Shown here piece by piece: positions 43,544-51,601 of a DNA stretch of 64,000 nucleotides; within the stretch, counting starts at the first letter, position 1; the number at the start of each line of letters is the position of its first letter. The position numbers were made by a program, and so were the translations under genes. Under the pieces are notes generated by a model, which saw only the letters and a program-made list of their open reading frames with translations, made no database searches and was not told the DNA's origin. The stretch spans positions 191,637 to 255,636 of the forward strand of contig JAHHRW010000001.1 in the NCBI GenBank assembly GCA_020025575.1, read 5' to 3'. Origin of the DNA: Oscillospiraceae bacterium (GTDB lineage: Bacteria > Bacillota > Clostridia > Oscillospirales > Oscillospiraceae).

Positions 43544-45371
43544 CACAACCGCCTCCTTCCAGTAAACAGTTTGCACCGCAGCCGGAGCAGCTATGACGGC
43601 AATCAGGCGTAATTTTGGATTCATAAGCTGTATGGCGTTCCCTGAGCAAGAAATTCTTATTGACACCCACATCAATTGGATCCCACGCAAGCAATTCATC
43701 CTCGCCAAATCCCCGGGTGGTATAAAAGTCCATATCTACACCGCAGTTTTGGAACGCCTGCATCCAGATATCATTATTGAAATATTCATCCCAGCCGTCC
43801 AGTTTGGCGCCCAGTCGAGCCGCCTCTTCCAGTACCGGCGCAATCCTGCGATCGCCTCGAGCCATAACCGATTCCAATCTGCTGATGTCTGGTGTATGGT
43901 AATTATAGGTGATGGATTTGGAGTAAAAATGATCCTTCAGCAAACGACAGCGTCTGAGATATTCCTCGGTAGTAATCTGCTTTTCCCATTGAAACGGTGT
44001 ATGAGGCTTTGGTACAAAGAACGCCGTTGCCACATGAACCCGAAGACCGCGTTTCTTATTGGTAGCACACTCTTTCCAGGTTTTGATCACCTTCCAGACC
44101 AAATCAGCAATTCCCAGTACATCCTCATCGGTTTCCGTAGGAAGACCCAGCATAAAGTAAAGCTTTACGCTGCTCCAACCGCCGGAAAATGCATTGGCAC
44201 AGGTGGTGAGGATTTCATCCTCTGTCAGATTCTTGTTGATGACATCGCGAAGTCTCTGAGTACCAGCCTCTGGCGCAAAGGTCAGTCCGGTCTTGCGAAC
44301 AGTCTGTAATTTTTCCATCAATTCCCTACTGAAATTGTCTGCACGCAAGGACGGAACAGAAAGATTGACTTTATTCTCCGCGCAGTATGGAATCATATTA
44401 TCTGTCAACTCTTTCAGGCCCCGGTAATCAGAGGTTGAAAGACTGGACAGCGTAATTTCACTGGCTCCGGAGTTTTCCAGGCACTCTACCGCCTGACGAT
44501 ACAGCACCTCAGGGCTCTTTTTTCGAACTGGGCGACAGGAGAAACCAGCCTGACAGAATCTGCATCCACGGATACATCCACGGAATAATTCCAGATTTGC
44601 TCTGTCGTGGACGATTTCTGTAGAGGGAACGATCATCTTCGTAGGGAAATAAGCATGGTCCAGATCCTGCACAATTCGCTTCGTCAACTTGGTAGGAGCA
44701 CCCTCTTTGGCAGTAATGCTCTTCAGCGTTCCGTCTTCATTGTAGGAATGCTCATAAAAAGAGGGAACATATACGCCGGCTATCTTGGAAACTTCCTCTA
44801 GGAAAGCCTCCTTGCTCCAGCACTCAGTCTTTGCACGGTCATACAGTCTTACAATCTCAACAGTGCTCTCTTCTCCCTCTCCCAACGAGAAGAAGTCCAC
44901 AAAGGGTGCCAAAGGCTCCGGATTAAATGTACACACGCCGCCGGCAAATACCATGTTCTCCAGCCCATGGCGTTCCGCTGCGTGCAATGGAACACCTGCC
45001 AGATTCAGCATATTCAGGATGTTGGTGTAGCTCATCTCATAGCCAATCGTGAAGGCAATCATATCAAATTCCTTTACAGGTCTTTGACTCTCCAGTGCCC
45101 ACAGTGGCAGATGATTCTGACGCATGGCATCCTCCACATCACCCCAGGGAGCAAACACACGCTGACACCAGACACCCTCCATCTCATTCATAACACCATA
45201 GAGAATCCGCATGCCAACATTGGACATACCAATCTCATATGTGTCTGGAAAGCAAAAAGCAACATTAACACGAACCGAATCGGGATTTTTTTGAATTTCA
45301 TTGAATTCTCCTCCGGTATACCGGGCAGGTTTCTGAACCGTTGGAAGAATTCTGTGCAACAAATCAGTCAT
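43536..45371 (-). CDS. TIGR03960 B12-binding/radical SAM protein
   Basis: The protein has 611 residues from ATG 45371, preceded by GAGGT. An N-terminal cobalamin-binding-like region (VNVAFCFPDTYEIGMSNVGM) is followed by the radical SAM cluster motif CIRGCRFCQAG (CxxxCxxC) near residue 265 and a TIM-barrel core with TFAPEAGTQRLRDVINKN. A Cys-rich tail (CRHSCSGCGANCLL) is typical of the family. It pairs with TIGR03936. The reaction is unknown. Confidence 0.94.
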   Translation of the reverse strand: MTDLLHRILPTVQKPARYTGGEFNEIQKNPDSVRVNVAFCFPDTYEIGMSNVGMRILYGVMNEMEGVWCQRVFAPWGDVEDAMRQNHLPLWALESQRPVKEFDMIAFTIGYEMSYTNILNMLNLAGVPLHAAERHGLENMVFAGGVCTFNPEPLAPFVDFFSLGEGEESTVEIVRLYDRAKTECWSKEAFLEEVSKIAGVYVPSFYEHSYNEDGTLKSITAKEGAPTKLTKRIVQDLDHAYFPTKMIVPSTEIVHDRANLELFRGCIRGCRFCQAGFSCRPVRKKSPEVLYRQAVECLENSGASEITLSSLSTSDYRGLKELTDNMIPYCAENKVNLSVPSLRADNFSRELMEKLQTVRKTGLTFAPEAGTQRLRDVINKNLTEDEILTTCANAFSGGWSSVKLYFMLGLPTETDEDVLGIADLVWKVIKTWKECATNKKRGLRVHVATAFFVPKPHTPFQWEKQITTEEYLRRCRLLKDHFYSKSITYNYHTPDISRLESVMARGDRRIAPVLEEAARLGAKLDGWDEYFNNDIWMQAFQNCGVDMDFYTTRGFGEDELLAWDPIDVGVNKNFLLRERHTAYESKITPDCRHSCSGCGANCLLEGGGCDE

Positions 45372-45391
45372 TGCATAGTACCTCATTTTTC

Positions 45392-45883
45392 TCAATTAGA
45401 ATTATTGTACCCCGAAAACGCCTCGTTTGCAACTGATTTTTCCAAAGATTCGTGTTTTCCCCGCAAATGTACAAAGGCTTTGAGGATTCTGCCCCCATCC
45501 ATCGGATAAATCGGCAATAAATTAAAAACTGACTGTGCCAGTGCCCAGATTGCAACCCGCGGAATCCATTTCCAAAACAGACACAACAGCAGTCCTGCGA
45601 AAGGCCCGGCAAATGCACATATCATCTCTTGTCTTTGCCCGATTGGTCCTGTTTTGATTCTTGCGCCTGCTAATCCTACTTGTATTTTCCACACATCTAC
45701 ATCACACATCCATAATGCCGCTAAATGTCCCAACTCATGTACGGCAGCCGCTGCAATGGCCGCAAATACCCACTGAACCGGCAGCAACAGCAGCAAAGCG
45801 GCAACAAACAGATAACCTTCTGCTGCAATATCAAATTCAGGAAAGGTCCATGATTTCCCTGCAATACGCCACCGCTGATGCAT
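45392..45883 (-). CDS. M50-family intramembrane metalloprotease (SpoIVFB-like, short form)
   Basis: The protein has 163 residues from ATG 45883 (GAGGGG upstream). The zinc motif is HELGH in AAAAVHELGHLAALW. The second metal motif is PIYPMDGGRIL (the NPDG-like motif). The fold is that of SpoIVFB, which releases sigma-K, but the usual CBS domain is absent and the length is about half that of SpoIVFB. It overlaps a small membrane protein gene, as SpoIVFA/SpoIVFB do in Bacillus. The match is to the protease core only. Confidence 0.85.
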   Translation of the reverse strand: MHQRWRIAGKSWTFPEFDIAAEGYLFVAALLLLLPVQWVFAAIAAAAVHELGHLAALWMCDVDVWKIQVGLAGARIKTGPIGQRQEMICAFAGPFAGLLLCLFWKWIPRVAIWALAQSVFNLLPIYPMDGGRILKAFVHLRGKHESLEKSVANEAFSGYNNSN

Positions 45884-46109
45884 ACCACCCCTCACCTTCC
45901 GATATAGATTCTGCCATGTTTTTCAAAGCGATTTCGTCTGTTCGCATTTGTGTTGGCAAAACCCAAGCTCCCATCTGAGGTTTGTCCGTTTCAAATAATC
46001 CACTGCAAATCAGCATGGACAATCCCAGTCCAATAGAGATAACACACTGGATCCAAAATCCTTTTATTCTGTATCGTTTCTCAACACCGTATCGAATCCG
46101 ATAAGCCAA
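45837..46109 (-). CDS. Small one-helix membrane protein, possible partner of the M50 protease
   Basis: The protein has 90 residues from TTG 46109, preceded by AGGAGGGGG. A basic N-terminus, one membrane helix (about 18-39, IQCVISIGLGLSMLICSGLF) and a short soluble tail are seen. There is no M23 or other known domain. Its 3' end overlaps the M50 gene by 47 bases, the position occupied by spoIVFA. It could regulate or hold the protease, but that is inference. Confidence 0.7.
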   Translation of the reverse strand: MAYRIRYGVEKRYRIKGFWIQCVISIGLGLSMLICSGLFETDKPQMGAWVLPTQMRTDEIALKNMAESISEGEGWYASAVAYCREIMDLS

Positions 46110-46182
46110 TATACCCCCTCCTTACGTTTATCTTATGAGTCATACATTTTTTCATTCCGATTCACAAACGATCGGATACCTA

Positions 46183-46211
46183 TTGACAATTCTTATATAA
46201 TTCATTATAAT
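46183..46211 (+). promoter_or_regulatory. Promoter of tRNA-Pro
   Basis: Consensus TTGACA (46183-46188), a 17-base spacer and TATAAT (46206-46211) lie 11 bases before the tRNA. Confidence 0.9.
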
Positions 46212-46222
46212 ATATAAGCTAT

Positions 46223-46299
46223 CGGGGTATGGCGAAGTTTGGTATCGCGCTTGGTTCGGGTCCAAGAGGCCTCGGGTTCGAATCCCGATACTCCGACCA
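46223..46299 (+). tRNA. tRNA-Pro(CGG)
   Basis: This is a 77-base tRNA with acceptor CGGGGTA/TACTCCG, anticodon stem CTTGG/CCAAG with loop TTCGGGT (anticodon CGG, G at 37), T-loop TTCGAAT and an encoded CCA. Confidence 0.97.
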
Positions 46300-46305
46300 A
46301 GAAAA

Positions 46306-46340
46306 AGCCAGTCAGATGTTTTATCTGGCTGGTTTTCTTT
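46306..46340 (+). terminator. Terminator of tRNA-Pro
   Basis: AGCCAGTCAGAT pairs with ATCTGGCTGG (one bulge) and is followed by TTTTCTTT. Confidence 0.85.
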
Positions 46341-46390
46341 ATACAAAAAAAGCACGGTGTTTTCACATCGTGCTTTATTACAGAATGGTT

Positions 46391-46564
46391 TTATATACCT
46401 CGTACTGTGTATGCTATGCATCCGGGCGTAGGACATTCTACTTTAGAAGCTGTTTTGACAAATTTCACATGAAGTTCAGAACCACAACGTGGGCAAGTGA
46501 CCTTTTTTTCAGGATGCGCCAGCTTGTTTTCAAGTGCATCCAATTCCATTTCATTCAATTCCAT
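46391..46564 (-). CDS. Small zinc-ribbon-like protein, 57 residues
   Basis: The ATG at 46564 follows AGGAGG by 7 bases, and the frame ends in TAA at 46391. The protein has the Cys pairs TCPRCGSE (about 23-30) and ECPTPGCIAY (about 44-53), a small zinc ribbon. Its start overlaps the end of the phage-protein-like gene by 14 bases. No family is recognised. As the last gene of the accessory islet it is probably of phage origin, though small ribbons of this kind also occur elsewhere. Confidence 0.75.
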   Translation of the reverse strand: MELNEMELDALENKLAHPEKKVTCPRCGSELHVKFVKTASKVECPTPGCIAYTVRGI

Positions 46565-47138
46565 AAATATACCTCCTCGCTATGGCATTTAACTTCACAG
46601 GAATCCCCGCCTCTTTCGTCCTATCAAATGCATCCAGCATCAACATGCCACGCTCTTGCGATGTTAAATTCGGTGTGTCGATTGCAGCCCGATAACTTGC
46701 TCTGAATTCATCCCGCCAGTCCCCAATCGGAAACTTTGAAGGGTGGTGTTTCATATGTCCATAATACTCATGCGCAAGCGCACATCTTGCGTTTAAGATA
46801 CTATCTGGATTTTGGGCATACTGCGACGGAAATACATCCCCTCTGATATTGATAACATTTCTCACATCAACAAATCCAGTAAAACTACCTGTATTAAATC
46901 TTAACACACTTTGCGGGATCACGAGCTGATCCGCCCATTGACGAATCTGTTTTTCCTCATCTTCGCTCACATGCGTTAAGGCCCCACGGCGAGAACCATT
47001 AGCCATGCCTCTTGATGGCTCCGAACGTGGCACAGTAATCCCCTTTTTCAGTTCTATCTTATCATATTCTTTGACATATTTCCACTGTTTTGTATGGACA
47101 TTCTGTCGGCGTTTTCCTCTTCCAGGATCGTATTCCAC
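46551..47138 (-). CDS. Phage head-protein C-terminal region (MuF-like), degenerate
   Basis: This is a 195-codon frame beginning at GTG. The N-terminal 45 residues (KRRQNVHTKQWKYVKEYDKI) are a non-globular basic linker. The remainder, with ALAHEYYGHMKHHPSKFPIG, WRDEFRASYRAAIDTPNLTS and MLDAFDRTKEAG, recalls C-terminal regions of minor head proteins in Firmicutes phages. HEYYGH resembles a zinc-protease motif but has HExxxH spacing, not HExxH. The gene lacks a proper start; upstream DNA is a broken portal gene in another frame. It probably survives as a remnant; the C-terminal domain may still be translated. Confidence 0.6.
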   Translation of the reverse strand: MEYDPGRGKRRQNVHTKQWKYVKEYDKIELKKGITVPRSEPSRGMANGSRRGALTHVSEDEEKQIRQWADQLVIPQSVLRFNTGSFTGFVDVRNVINIRGDVFPSQYAQNPDSILNARCALAHEYYGHMKHHPSKFPIGDWRDEFRASYRAAIDTPNLTSQERGMLMLDAFDRTKEAGIPVKLNAIARRYIYGIE

Positions 47139-47238
47139 CCTTTTTCATATCATAATATCTGTACCGAAGATCAATTCAGCTCATCTTATCACTAAGCTTT
47201 CGCCGTAGGTATTCAATGCCTTTATAGGCCATTTCCAT
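47100..47238 (-). pseudogene. Phage portal protein start, broken by stop codon and deletion
   Basis: An AAGGAG site precedes ATG 47232, which reads AYKGIEYLRRKLSDKMS, then a TGA at 47176, then in the same frame IDLRYRYYDMKKG. The LRYRYYDMK stretch is the early motif of SPP1 gp6-type phage portal proteins. The rest of the portal gene is missing, and the next frame is the head-protein-like C-terminus, so a deletion joined the two. Confidence 0.6.
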
Positions 47239-47321
47239 ATCTCCTTTTTATTCGCGTGTGTTTTTATTCGTAGTGACGGCGTGAAGCTCAGAAAGCCACG
47301 ACAGAGGGGAGATATGCCCCC

Positions 47322-47639
47322 CTACTTGCTTCGATAGGCAGCCCAGTCACAGGACAGCGGAAGCATGCGGTTTGATATCGTTTCCTCCCAAATAACTCGA
47401 TTACACCTGGTGATTTTGTTGAAATAACCCAGCACTTGTGACCGATGTCCAATCAGCGTATCAGGACGCATATCGCATCCGCTCTTGAGCTCTAAAATGA
47501 TCAATTTGTTATGGCAAACCACTATCGCATCGATCCATGTACCGTCAAATATCTCATACGCAAAGCAGATAGGGCCCCGCCTGATATCTTTCGGTTTCGA
47601 GAAATCCGTCAGGTATTCTTTTAATGAAAGGCAATCCAT
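47322..47639 (-). pseudogene. PD-(D/E)XK nuclease-like fragment
   Basis: This frame of 105 codons contains YEIFDGTWIDAIVVCHNKL then IILELKSG, which fits a PD-(D/E)XK nuclease core (D ... ELK). A following helix has IGHRSQVLGYFNKI. Such a core is found at the start of DUF2075-type proteins. No ATPase or partner domain follows, and the frame ends soon after. It is likely a truncated defence or mobile gene, and lies between the phage and IS remnants. Confidence 0.5.
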
Positions 47640-47913
47640 CCAAGACTCAATTTTTTCTGGTCATCGGACATTTTATCTTTAAGTGATTTGTTCTCGGTAT
47701 GCCAAAACAATTCCTCGACAAAGGCATTTTCCTTCATGTCCAAGCATCTATCTGTTTCATAGTAGCTTAATTTTTCTTTGTGCATCATTTCTACAGCCAG
47801 TTTCTTGAATTCTCGTGCATAGCGTTTGTTTGGGATTCCTTTTAACATAAAAATCACCCCATCTGTTAGATCGTATATCATACAGTCTAACAGATGGGGT
47901 GCAGTTCAATTCT
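47621..47913 (-). mobile_element. Remnant of an IS3-type insertion sequence
   Basis: A terminal TGAACTGCACCCCA (about 47898-47911) precedes a 14-bp hairpin (CCCCATCTGTTAGA, 47856-47899), then a frame starting LKGIPNKRYAREFKKLAVEM at 47848. That is the usual start of IS3-family OrfA. The frame then reads MKENAFVEELFWHTE, recalling the region around the last acidic residue of OrfB (DNAxxE.F). Most of the element is missing, so an internal deletion is likely. No right end is recognised. Confidence 0.6.
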
Positions 47914-47933
47914 GCATTAGCAGGTTTTATTTT

Positions 47934-48305
47934 TTACTTATCAGACTTCTTAGCAGCCTTCTCCTTAGCCTTTGCTTCTTTAGCCTTCTTCGCTTCAGCA
48001 GCAGCGCGCTCAGCTCCGGTTTCGTTGGTAGAAACAGCCCACTTGGCCAGTTCCATGCGAACACGGTCTGCACTGGTCTCAATAACGATTTTGCTTTCCT
48101 TGACATCAACAACGGTGCCAATAATGCCGCCGATGGTGGTGATAGAGTCACCAGTACGGATGGAAGATCTCATGTTTTCTGCTTCCTTCTTGCGCTTGTT
48201 CTCAGGACGAATCAGCATGAAGTAGAAGACAACAAGCATCACAAGCATCATTACGAGGGTGCTGCCAAGTCCGGCGCCAGCAGGTACAGATAGGTAATTC
48301 AACAT
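47934..48305 (-). CDS. yajC: Preprotein translocase subunit YajC
   Basis: The protein has 123 residues with one N-terminal membrane helix (about 15-32, STLVMMLVMLVVFYFMLIRP) and the YajC signature MLIRPENKRKKEAENMRSS then GDSITTIGGIIGTVV. A long Ala/Lys-rich C-terminal tail follows, which is longer than usual. YajC is part of the SecDF-YajC complex that aids protein export. It is the last gene of queA-tgt-yajC, 72 bases after tgt. Confidence 0.95.
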   Translation of the reverse strand: MLNYLSVPAGAGLGSTLVMMLVMLVVFYFMLIRPENKRKKEAENMRSSIRTGDSITTIGGIIGTVVDVKESKIVIETSADRVRMELAKWAVSTNETGAERAAAEAKKAKEAKAKEKAAKKSDK

Positions 48306-48377
48306 TTGGATAACTCCTTTAATTTCATATTAACCAGATTATTATATCATTTATCACACAAAAAGCAAGGAGTATTG

Positions 48378-49508
48378 TTAGATTCTTCTGGCCAATTTTT
48401 CAGAATACTCCCGACGGAACTGTTCAAAACGGCCTTCATCCAGTGCCACCCGGATCTTCTCCATGAGTTTATTATAGAAATAAAGGTTATGCATAACACA
48501 AAGACGCATTGCTAGCATTTCTTCTGCAACAAACAGATGGCGAATATACGCACGGCTGTAGCGTCTGCAAACAGGACAGTCACATTCCGGGTCGATTGGA
48601 TTCATATCGGTACGGTATTTGGCGTTCTTCAAATTGATCGCCCCTTGCCAAGTAAACAGGCGTGCATGCCGGGCATTTCTTGCAGGCATAACACAGTCAA
48701 AGAAGTCAATACCACGGGCAACCGCCTCAATAATGTTGGTGGGAGTGCCAACACCCATCAGATAGCGGGTCTTATCCTTTGGCATATGGGGCTCCACCGT
48801 CTCAATGATTTCGTACATTTCTTCTGCGGATTCCCCAACAGCCAGACCACCAATGGCGTAGCCCGGCAAATCCAAATCAGCAATACGTTTCATATGGTCT
48901 GCACGAATATCTTTGTATGTGCCGCCCTGATTGATTCCCCAGAGCATTTGCCGAGGATTCACCGTATCAGGCAGACTGTTTAACCGTGCATTTTCATTTT
49001 TGCATCGCACCAGCCAACGGTATGTGCGGTCAACACTTTGCTTGACATAGTCTCTGGGAGATGGATTTTCAATACACTCATCAAAGGCCATGCAGATATC
49101 ACTGCCTAAATTTGACTGAATCTGCATACTTTCTTCCGGTCCCATGAAAATTTTATGGCCATCAATATGAGATGCAAAGGTTACGCCTTCCTCTTTGATT
49201 TTGCGCAAAGATGCCAGGCTAAAAACCTGAAATCCGCCGGAATCTGTCAAAATTGGGCCATCCCAGGTCATAAATTTATGCAGACCGCCGCACTCTTTGA
49301 CAAGTCCATCACCAGGACGCAGATGCAGATGGTAGGTATTGCTCAGTTCTACCTGGCATCCGATATCCTTTAGGTCTTTTGCGCTCAAAGCGCCTTTGAT
49401 CGCACCTTGCGTGCCAACATTCATAAATACAGGGGTCTGCACTGTGCCATGGGCACAAGTAAACTCACCCCGACGAGCAGCGCCCTCCGTTTTCTTTAGT
49501 TCAAACAT
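48378..49508 (-). CDS. tgt: Queuine/preQ1 tRNA-guanine transglycosylase
   Basis: The enzyme swaps guanine 34 for preQ1 in tRNAs with GUN anticodons. It has 376 residues. The active-site Asp is in TDSGGFQVFSL, the second in GIDFFDCVMPARNARHARLF, and the zinc site is CDCPVCRRYSRAYIRHLF with a later His. It follows queA by 12 bases and precedes yajC, the classical queA-tgt-yajC order. Confidence 0.97.
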   Translation of the reverse strand: MFELKKTEGAARRGEFTCAHGTVQTPVFMNVGTQGAIKGALSAKDLKDIGCQVELSNTYHLHLRPGDGLVKECGGLHKFMTWDGPILTDSGGFQVFSLASLRKIKEEGVTFASHIDGHKIFMGPEESMQIQSNLGSDICMAFDECIENPSPRDYVKQSVDRTYRWLVRCKNENARLNSLPDTVNPRQMLWGINQGGTYKDIRADHMKRIADLDLPGYAIGGLAVGESAEEMYEIIETVEPHMPKDKTRYLMGVGTPTNIIEAVARGIDFFDCVMPARNARHARLFTWQGAINLKNAKYRTDMNPIDPECDCPVCRRYSRAYIRHLFVAEEMLAMRLCVMHNLYFYNKLMEKIRVALDEGRFEQFRREYSEKLARRI

Positions 49509-49520
49509 TGCGTACCTCTT

Positions 49521-50543
49521 TTATCCAATATACATTGCATCGCCAAAGGAGAAGAAACGGTAGCGCTCCTTGACAGCTGCATTATAGGCATTTAGAATAT
49601 GCTCTCGTCCTGCGAAGGCAGACACCAGCATAACCAGCGTGCTCTCAGGCAAGTGGAAATTGGTAATCAGCGCATCCATCGCCTTAAATTTGTAGCCAGG
49701 GAAAATGAAAATGTCAGTCCATTTGGATTTTGCTGCAAATGTTCCGTCATCGTTTACCAGAGATTCCAGCGTTCTGCAGGAAGTTGTTCCAACGCAGACA
49801 ACTCTGCCGCCGTTCGCTTTTGTCTGATTCAGAATATCCGCTGTTTCCTGGGACATCATGCACAGTTCAGAGTGCATATGATGATCTGAAATTTCCTCTG
49901 CCTTTACGGGTCTGAATGTACCCAAACCAACATGAAGTGTTACATAAGCCAAGCGGATGCCCTTCTGTTCAATCTTATGAAGCAGATCCTTTGTGAAATG
50001 CAGACCTGCAGTAGGCGCAGCAGCAGAACCAACTTCGCGAGAATAAACCGTCTGGTACCGTTCCTGATCTGCAAGCTCTGCCTTAATATAAGGCGGCAGG
50101 GGCATTTTACCCAACTGCTCCAAAATCTCTAAAAAGATTCCTTCATAGTGGAATTTTACAACTCTGTTTCCGTCTTCCTGAACCGACGTGACAGTGGCCG
50201 TCAATTGGCCATCCCCAAAGATAACCTCCTGCCCCACCTGCATTTTGCGTCCAGGCTTTGCCAGGCATTCCCATTCTCGATTTCCAAGATCGCGCAGCAG
50301 CAAAACTTCAACCGCACCGCCAGTGGGGCGGTGACCCAAAAGTCTTGCGGGCAGGACCCGAGAATCATTCATCACAAGGCAGTCGCCGGGATTGAGATAG
50401 TCTATAATATCATAAAAGTGCCGATGGGAAAAATCACCAGTTTCCCGGTTTAATGCCAGAAGACGGGATGTATCACGCTGCTCCAGCGGGGTCTGCGCAA
50501 TCAGTTCTTCCGGCAGATCGTACCAAAAATCATGAGTTTTCAA
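49521..50543 (-). CDS. queA: S-adenosylmethionine:tRNA ribosyltransferase-isomerase QueA
   Basis: The enzyme adds the epoxycyclopentanediol of queuosine. It has 340 residues from TTG 50543, preceded by GGAGG 9 bases upstream; this gives the family start KTHDFWYDLPEELIAQTPL. Motifs MNDSRVLPARLLG and SAAAPTAGLHFT and the late FHLPESTLVMLVSAF are intact. The in-frame stretch before the TTG has no start signal. It opens the queA-tgt-yajC operon. Confidence 0.95.
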   Translation of the reverse strand: MKTHDFWYDLPEELIAQTPLEQRDTSRLLALNRETGDFSHRHFYDIIDYLNPGDCLVMNDSRVLPARLLGHRPTGGAVEVLLLRDLGNREWECLAKPGRKMQVGQEVIFGDGQLTATVTSVQEDGNRVVKFHYEGIFLEILEQLGKMPLPPYIKAELADQERYQTVYSREVGSAAAPTAGLHFTKDLLHKIEQKGIRLAYVTLHVGLGTFRPVKAEEISDHHMHSELCMMSQETADILNQTKANGGRVVCVGTTSCRTLESLVNDDGTFAAKSKWTDIFIFPGYKFKAMDALITNFHLPESTLVMLVSAFAGREHILNAYNAAVKERYRFFSFGDAMYIG

Positions 50544-50655
50544 AGTATTCGTCCTCCAAATATCTAAAAGCCAGTATATTATAGAACAATTTTCCGAACA
50601 TTGCAACAGACAAAATATCCATGACCAACATAATATGAGTTGGAGGTGTCAAATT

Positions 50656-51552
50656 ATGAAAAATATTCTATTCAAGGGACTTTGCACTGCCCTTGTTACG
50701 CCATTTATCGGGGATCAGATCAACTACCCTATGTTAGAAATACTGATTCGCAGACAAATTCAAGCAGGGGTACAGGCAATCGTACTGGCAGGGACAACAG
50801 GGGAATCTCCTACTCTTTCTGATGAAGAAAAACTGGAACTCTTCCGTCAAGGTGTCAGAATTGCCGATGGAAAATGCAAAATCATTGCCGGAACCGGGTC
50901 TAACAACACACATCACGCCATTGAATTAAGCAAAAAAGCCGAGGCCCTCGGCGTGGATGGGCTGCTTGTGGTAACCCCTTATTATAACAAATCGACCACA
51001 TCTGGACTTGTAAAACACTACCGGCAAATCGCCAATGCCGTTACAATCCCCGTAATTGCATACAATGTTCCATCAAGAACCGGCGTAAATATTACTTGTG
51101 ATGTTTGCAGAGAACTTTCTAAAATTGCGAACATAGCGGGAATCAAAGAGGCAAGTGGCGACCTATCAAAAATTCTACAAATCATAGCTGAAAACGGAGA
51201 TCATCTCCCAGTATGGTCCGGAAACGACGACCAGACAATTCCGATTATGTCCATCGGCGGGCAGGGGGTCATTTCTGTTGCATCCAATGTAGCACCACTG
51301 CACATAAACGCCATGGTTACAGCCGCCATGAACGGAGATTATGATTTAGCCGGATTGCTGCAACGCAAACTTCAGCCCCTGTGCAGTCTGATGTTCTGCC
51401 AAGTCAACCCAATTCCCGTCAAAGCAGCATTGAAAGCCATCGGGTATGACGTTGGCCCATGCAGAATGCCTTTAGATGAGCTAAATACAGAAAACAAACG
51501 CAAAATCGAAGGGTTTTTTAAAGGTTTTGACGAAATGCTTGACGAGGTATAA
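50656..51552 (+). CDS. dapA: 4-hydroxy-tetrahydrodipicolinate synthase
   Basis: The enzyme starts the lysine/diaminopimelate branch, and its product leads also to dipicolinate in spores. It has 298 residues from ATG 50656, with GGAGG upstream. The catalytic lysine is in IAGIKEASGD, the Tyr in TPYYNKST, and the pyruvate-binding GTTGESPTL loop is present. It is followed by a separate promoter for the glycosyltransferase. Confidence 0.95.
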   Translation: MKNILFKGLCTALVTPFIGDQINYPMLEILIRRQIQAGVQAIVLAGTTGESPTLSDEEKLELFRQGVRIADGKCKIIAGTGSNNTHHAIELSKKAEALGVDGLLVVTPYYNKSTTSGLVKHYRQIANAVTIPVIAYNVPSRTGVNITCDVCRELSKIANIAGIKEASGDLSKILQIIAENGDHLPVWSGNDDQTIPIMSIGGQGVISVASNVAPLHINAMVTAAMNGDYDLAGLLQRKLQPLCSLMFCQVNPIPVKAALKAIGYDVGPCRMPLDELNTENKRKIEGFFKGFDEMLDEV

Positions 51553-51567
51553 CTTTGTGCATATAAT
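51539..51567 (+). promoter_or_regulatory. Promoter of the glycosyltransferase gene
   Basis: TTGACG (51539-51544), a 17-base spacer and TATAAT (51562-51567). The -35 box lies inside the end of dapA. Confidence 0.75.
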
Positions 51568-51601
51568 AAAATCAACTACCTCAAAAGCGAGTTGATCTAT
51601 C

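Noticed and set aside
47826..48293. + strand frames over yajC
   Set aside because: They are antisense to yajC and start inside the IS remnant.
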